The notes below the pieces were generated by a model. The model was given only the letters and a program-made list of their open reading frames with translations, searched no databases and was not told where the DNA came from. A stretch of 8,700 nt of DNA from Clostridiales bacterium (GTDB lineage Bacteria; Bacillota; Clostridia; Christensenellales; Aristaeellaceae), in contig DXVG01000053.1 of the NCBI GenBank assembly GCA_019409045.1, forward strand, positions 490-9,189, written 5' to 3'. The position numbers and the translations under genes were made by a program. Below, one piece after another: positions 6,649 to 8,700 of the stretch (the stretch's first letter is position 1; each line of letters opens with the position of its first letter).

Positions 6649-7650
6649 TCACATTTTCAGGTCCGCGAGCTCGAAGCCCGCGCGCACGATGCTCTCCGGA
6701 AGCTGGGAGAACATGGAGTTGATGGACTCGTAGTTGTAGAAGCGCATGATCGTCTCGGCGAACATGGGCGCGACCGAGACGGTCTTGAACTTGGGATGGC
6801 CGATGATGTTGGGGTTGTCCACGGTGTCGGTGGAGAACACGGCCTCGATGGGGCTTGCGTCGATCTTGGTCACGCCGCGCGCGGAGATGATGTTGTGCGA
6901 AAGCAGCGCGAACACGCGCTTGCAGCCGCGCTTTTTGAGCGTGTCGGCCAGGTTGATCAGCGTGCCGCCGGAGATGGTGAAGTCGTCCACCACCAGGCAG
7001 TCCTTGCCCTCCACGTTTCCGATGACCTCCAGCACCTGCGCGTTCTCGGAGTGGTCCACGCGCTCCTTGTCGCCGATGGCGATGGGCAGATTCAGCGCCG
7101 AGGCGTACTTGCGCGCCTGCTTGGCGTAGCCCGCGTCCGGCGAGACGACCACGGCGTTGGAAATGTCCATGCAGCGCACGATCTCCGAGAGCATCGGCAT
7201 GGCGTAGAGGTGGTCCATCGGCTTTTTGAAAAAGCCCTGCACCTGCTGCGCGTGCAGGTCCATGGTCACAAAGCGGTCCGCGCCGGCCAGCTCCATGCAT
7301 TCGGCGCACACGCGGGCGCGGATGGACACGCGCGGCTCGTCTTTTTTATCGCCCTTGGCGTAGGCGAAAAAGGGCATGACCAGCGTGACGGTCAGGGCGT
7401 TGGCGCGCTTGAACGCGTCCATCCAGAACAGTATCTCGACAAATTCGTTGTTGGAGTGCATGCCGATGGGCTGCACAAGATACACGTCGCGGTCGCGGAC
7501 GGATTCATTGATGCGCACGAATGTATTGCCTTCCGAGAAGGTGATTACCTCCGAGTTGCCCACCTTGCGGCCCATGTAGCGGCACATGCGCTCCGCGAAC
7601 ACCTGTCCGCCGCTGCCCGCGAAGATGGATATGTTTGCGCTGTCAAACAC
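6649..7650 (-). CDS. prs: Ribose-phosphate pyrophosphokinase (PRPP synthetase), divergent type
   Basis: 333 residues. The family makes PRPP from ribose 5-phosphate and ATP for nucleotide, histidine and tryptophan synthesis, in the cytoplasm. The two-domain fold is recognisable: SEGNTFVRINESVRDRDVYLVQP-like N-terminal strand region, PFFAYAKGDKKDEP at 93-105 where classical enzymes have a YARQDRK motif, the MDLHAQQ motif with the ATP-site histidine at 134 or one residue either side, VVSPDAG ending at 174, the catalytic-loop DKER at 194-197 (keeping Lys and the last Arg of classical DKRR), and the PRPP loop DDFTISGGT at 222-230 where class I enzymes have DDMIDTAGT. This loop recalls the SGGT form of plant class II enzymes. 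The start is GTG at 7650 with AAGGAG 8 nt upstream; an in-frame ATG at 7689 adds 13 residues but has no such site. A second, classical prs elsewhere in the genome is possible. Confidence 0.88.
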   Translation of the reverse strand: MFDSANISIFAGSGGQVFAERMCRYMGRKVGNSEVITFSEGNTFVRINESVRDRDVYLVQPIGMHSNNEFVEILFWMDAFKRANALTVTLVMPFFAYAKGDKKDEPRVSIRARVCAECMELAGADRFVTMDLHAQQVQGFFKKPMDHLYAMPMLSEIVRCMDISNAVVVSPDAGYAKQARKYASALNLPIAIGDKERVDHSENAQVLEVIGNVEGKDCLVVDDFTISGGTLINLADTLKKRGCKRVFALLSHNIISARGVTKIDASPIEAVFSTDTVDNPNIIGHPKFKTVSVAPMFAETIMRFYNYESINSMFSQLPESIVRAGFELADLKM

Positions 7651-7658
7651 CCTGAACA

Positions 7659-7664
7659 CTCCTT
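7659..7664 (-). promoter_or_regulatory. Ribosome binding site that sets the prs GTG start
   Basis: Minus-strand AAGGAG lies 8 nt before GTG 7650. This placement favours GTG at 7650 over the upstream ATG at 7689, which would put the ribosome binding site inside the coding region and add a 13-residue extension unlike the family's N-terminus. Confidence 0.8.
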
Positions 7665-7680
7665 TTTCTTGTGTGCGGTC

Positions 7681-7705
7681 CCACGGCATGCGCGCAGCGC
7701 CGTGG
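7681..7705 (-). repeat. Hairpin between ridA and prs
   Basis: A perfect 7-bp inverted repeat (minus strand CCACGGC at 7705-7699 and GCCGTGG at 7687-7681) with an 11-nt GC-rich loop fills the 74-nt spacer between ridA and prs. No T run follows on either strand. It could be an mRNA processing or stability element separating the two genes in one transcript, or a weak attenuator. Confidence 0.5.
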
Positions 7706-7724
7706 CGACCCTTGTGCGGCCGCG

Positions 7725-8111
7725 TCAGACCGCGGGCTTTTCACAGATGAGCTCGACCTCGACGCTTGCGCCGGCGGGAAGCCGGGAGACCTCCACGCAG
7801 CTTCGCGCGGGGAAGTCGGCCTTGAAAAAGTCCGAATAGATGGCGTTGACCGCGCCAAAGTCTCCCAGGTCGGTCAGAAACACGGTGGCCTTGACCGCAT
7901 TTTGCGGCGCAAGGCCCAGTTCCTCCAGCACGATGGCGATGTTCTCAAACACGCGCCTTGCCTGCGCCTCCACGCCGCCCTCGACCAGCTTGCCGGTGGC
8001 GGGATCGACGGGGATCATGCCCGAGAGATACACGCTGTCGCCGCTGAGCACCGCGGTGGAGTACGGCCCGATCGCCTTGGGGCCCTTTGTGGTCAGAAAG
8101 CACTGCTTCAT
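7725..8111 (-). CDS. ridA: RidA family enamine/imine deaminase (YjgF/YER057c/UK114)
   Basis: 128 residues, exactly the family size. RidA proteins form cytoplasmic trimers that hydrolyse reactive 2-aminoacrylate and related imines released by PLP enzymes, protecting those enzymes. Visible signature: AIGPYSTAV at 13-21, VYLSGMIPVDPATG at 27-40, the VFENI-VLEELGL helix at 54-67, and the C-terminal PARSCVEVSRLPAGASVEVE at 101-120. The substrate-binding Arg (R103, equal to R105 in E. coli RidA) and the partner Glu (E118, equal to E120) are both present, so it should be catalytically competent. AAAGGAG lies 6 nt before ATG 8111, and the gene follows the vanW-like stop by 16 nt. No promoter is seen in that gap, so it is probably co-transcribed from upstream. 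Confidence 0.96.
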   Translation of the reverse strand: MKQCFLTTKGPKAIGPYSTAVLSGDSVYLSGMIPVDPATGKLVEGGVEAQARRVFENIAIVLEELGLAPQNAVKATVFLTDLGDFGAVNAIYSDFFKADFPARSCVEVSRLPAGASVEVELICEKPAV

Positions 8112-8127
8112 ACGGGTCTCCTTTCGC

Positions 8128-8700
8128 CTACCAGGAGTTTGTGTTGGGGGTCGTGGAGGTTGCCGACGGCATGGCAGTCAGGCGCTGCTGCGTGCCGACG
8201 TAGTAGATGTTCTTTCCGGGAGTATAATAGTCGGACGAAATCTGCAGTGTGTCCACCAGCTCGCCCGTTTCCCAGTCGTAGCTGTCGCGCCACAATTCGC
8301 TGCGGCGGCCCGTTTTGCCCTCCGTGACGAGCACCTTTTCGTCGGTATAGGTGGCGTACTCGCCGGTGGTGTCCACGCGCACGGTCTCCTCGGTGGGGGC
8401 GATATCGTCCTCGAGGACGACGGAGCGGAACTCGTAGCGGTACGCGGGCCGCAGGCCGTAGATGCGCACGATGGCCTGGGTGGTGCTCACGGAGGTGTAG
8501 ATGTAGATCGGCGCCTCCGAGTCGTTGCGGAACACCAGGTCCTTGCTGCCGGTGTCGGTCACGGCCGCGTCCATGCTCGGCTGGCAATAGCCGACGGTCA
8601 TGGAGTGGTTGTAGCGCTCCACGATGGTCACGCCCGCCTCGAGCAGCGCGCCGTAGAGCGTGCTGGAGGCCTGACAGGTGCCGCCGCCGATGCCGGTGGT
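8128..8700 (-). CDS. VanW family protein with C-terminal G5-like domain, N-terminus cut off by window
   Basis: The frame is open from the right edge for 190 codons to a TAG stop at 8128. The first residues visible, TTGIGGGTCQASSTLYGALL, are the conserved end of the VanW domain (usual form GGGxCQxSSTLYNA). They are followed by ERYNHSMTVGY and by SMDAAV, which matches the family's GxDATV position. Residues about 100-170 of the fragment resemble a G5 domain: EGKTGRRSELWRDSYDWETG, then ISSDYYTP and YYVGT. The end is a short Ser/Thr/Pro-rich tail. VanW/G5 proteins of Clostridia are generally exported or membrane-anchored and act at the cell wall, but no enzymatic activity is established. Any signal peptide lies outside the window. 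This gene is first in the visible cluster; its promoter must be to the right of the window. Confidence 0.9.
   Translation of the reverse strand, partial: TTGIGGGTCQASSTLYGALLEAGVTIVERYNHSMTVGYCQPSMDAAVTDTGSKDLVFRNDSEAPIYIYTSVSTTQAIVRIYGLRPAYRYEFRSVVLEDDIAPTEETVRVDTTGEYATYTDEKVLVTEGKTGRRSELWRDSYDWETGELVDTLQISSDYYTPGKNIYYVGTQQRLTAMPSATSTTPNTNSW

Noticed and set aside
6370..7839. Plus-strand open frame of 489 codons opposite prs and part of ridA
   Set aside because: It crosses gene boundaries on the minus strand and looks compositionally like the other shadows.
8218..8235. TATTATACT on the minus strand near the end of the vanW-like gene as a ridA promoter -10
   Set aside because: No acceptable -35 lies 16-18 nt upstream, and the bases are explained by the codons for a DYYTP stretch typical of the G5-like domain.
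1..8700. A new defence, mobile or secondary-metabolite system
   Set aside because: Every stretch over 160 nt is covered by a recognised housekeeping, sporulation or surface-protein gene. I saw no transposase, integrase, direct-repeat array, attachment site or shift in base composition marking transfer.

Overview
The window is GC-rich bacterial DNA (about two-thirds G+C by eye), and every gene I can support is read from the minus strand. The paired sporulation genes yqfC and yqfD next to phoH and a 7TM-HD c-di-AMP phosphodiesterase (pgpH/yqfF), plus a VanW/G5 protein, point to a spore-forming Bacillota, most likely a high-GC member of the Clostridia. No rRNA gene or other species-level marker is present, so I go no further.

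In the direction of transcription (right to left) there are two gene clusters. The first runs vanW-like (partial, 8700-8128), ridA (8111-7725), a divergent PRPP synthetase (7650-6649), proB (6635-5841) and proA (5838-4594). Gaps are 16, 74, 13 and 2 nt, so this is probably one transcript, and it ends at a clear intrinsic terminator (4574-4551). ProB and ProA carry out the first two steps of proline synthesis from glutamate. PRPP synthetase feeds nucleotide, histidine and tryptophan synthesis. RidA hydrolyses reactive enamines and imines. The cluster therefore reads as a small amino-acid/nucleotide metabolism operon behind a cell-surface protein gene.

After about 155 nt of leader DNA, which holds an 11-nt palindrome and a strong hairpin, the second cluster runs yqfC (4436-4164), yqfD (4183-3011, overlapping yqfC by 20 nt), phoH (3001-2015) and pgpH (1968 to beyond the left edge). 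This is the conserved Bacillota order, usually continued by ybeY. It joins two sporulation membrane-associated proteins to a PhoH-type ATPase thought to act with YbeY in RNA metabolism and to a membrane c-di-AMP hydrolase.

The most interesting point is a strong SigA-type promoter inside the 3' end of yqfD (TTGACA, 16-nt spacer, TATGAT). It lies in an AT-rich island where codon choice departs from the rest of the gene. It could give phoH-pgpH constitutive expression independent of the sporulation genes upstream. I found no mobile element, CRISPR array, tRNA, rRNA or clearly new system. The many long plus-strand open frames are antisense shadows of the real genes.
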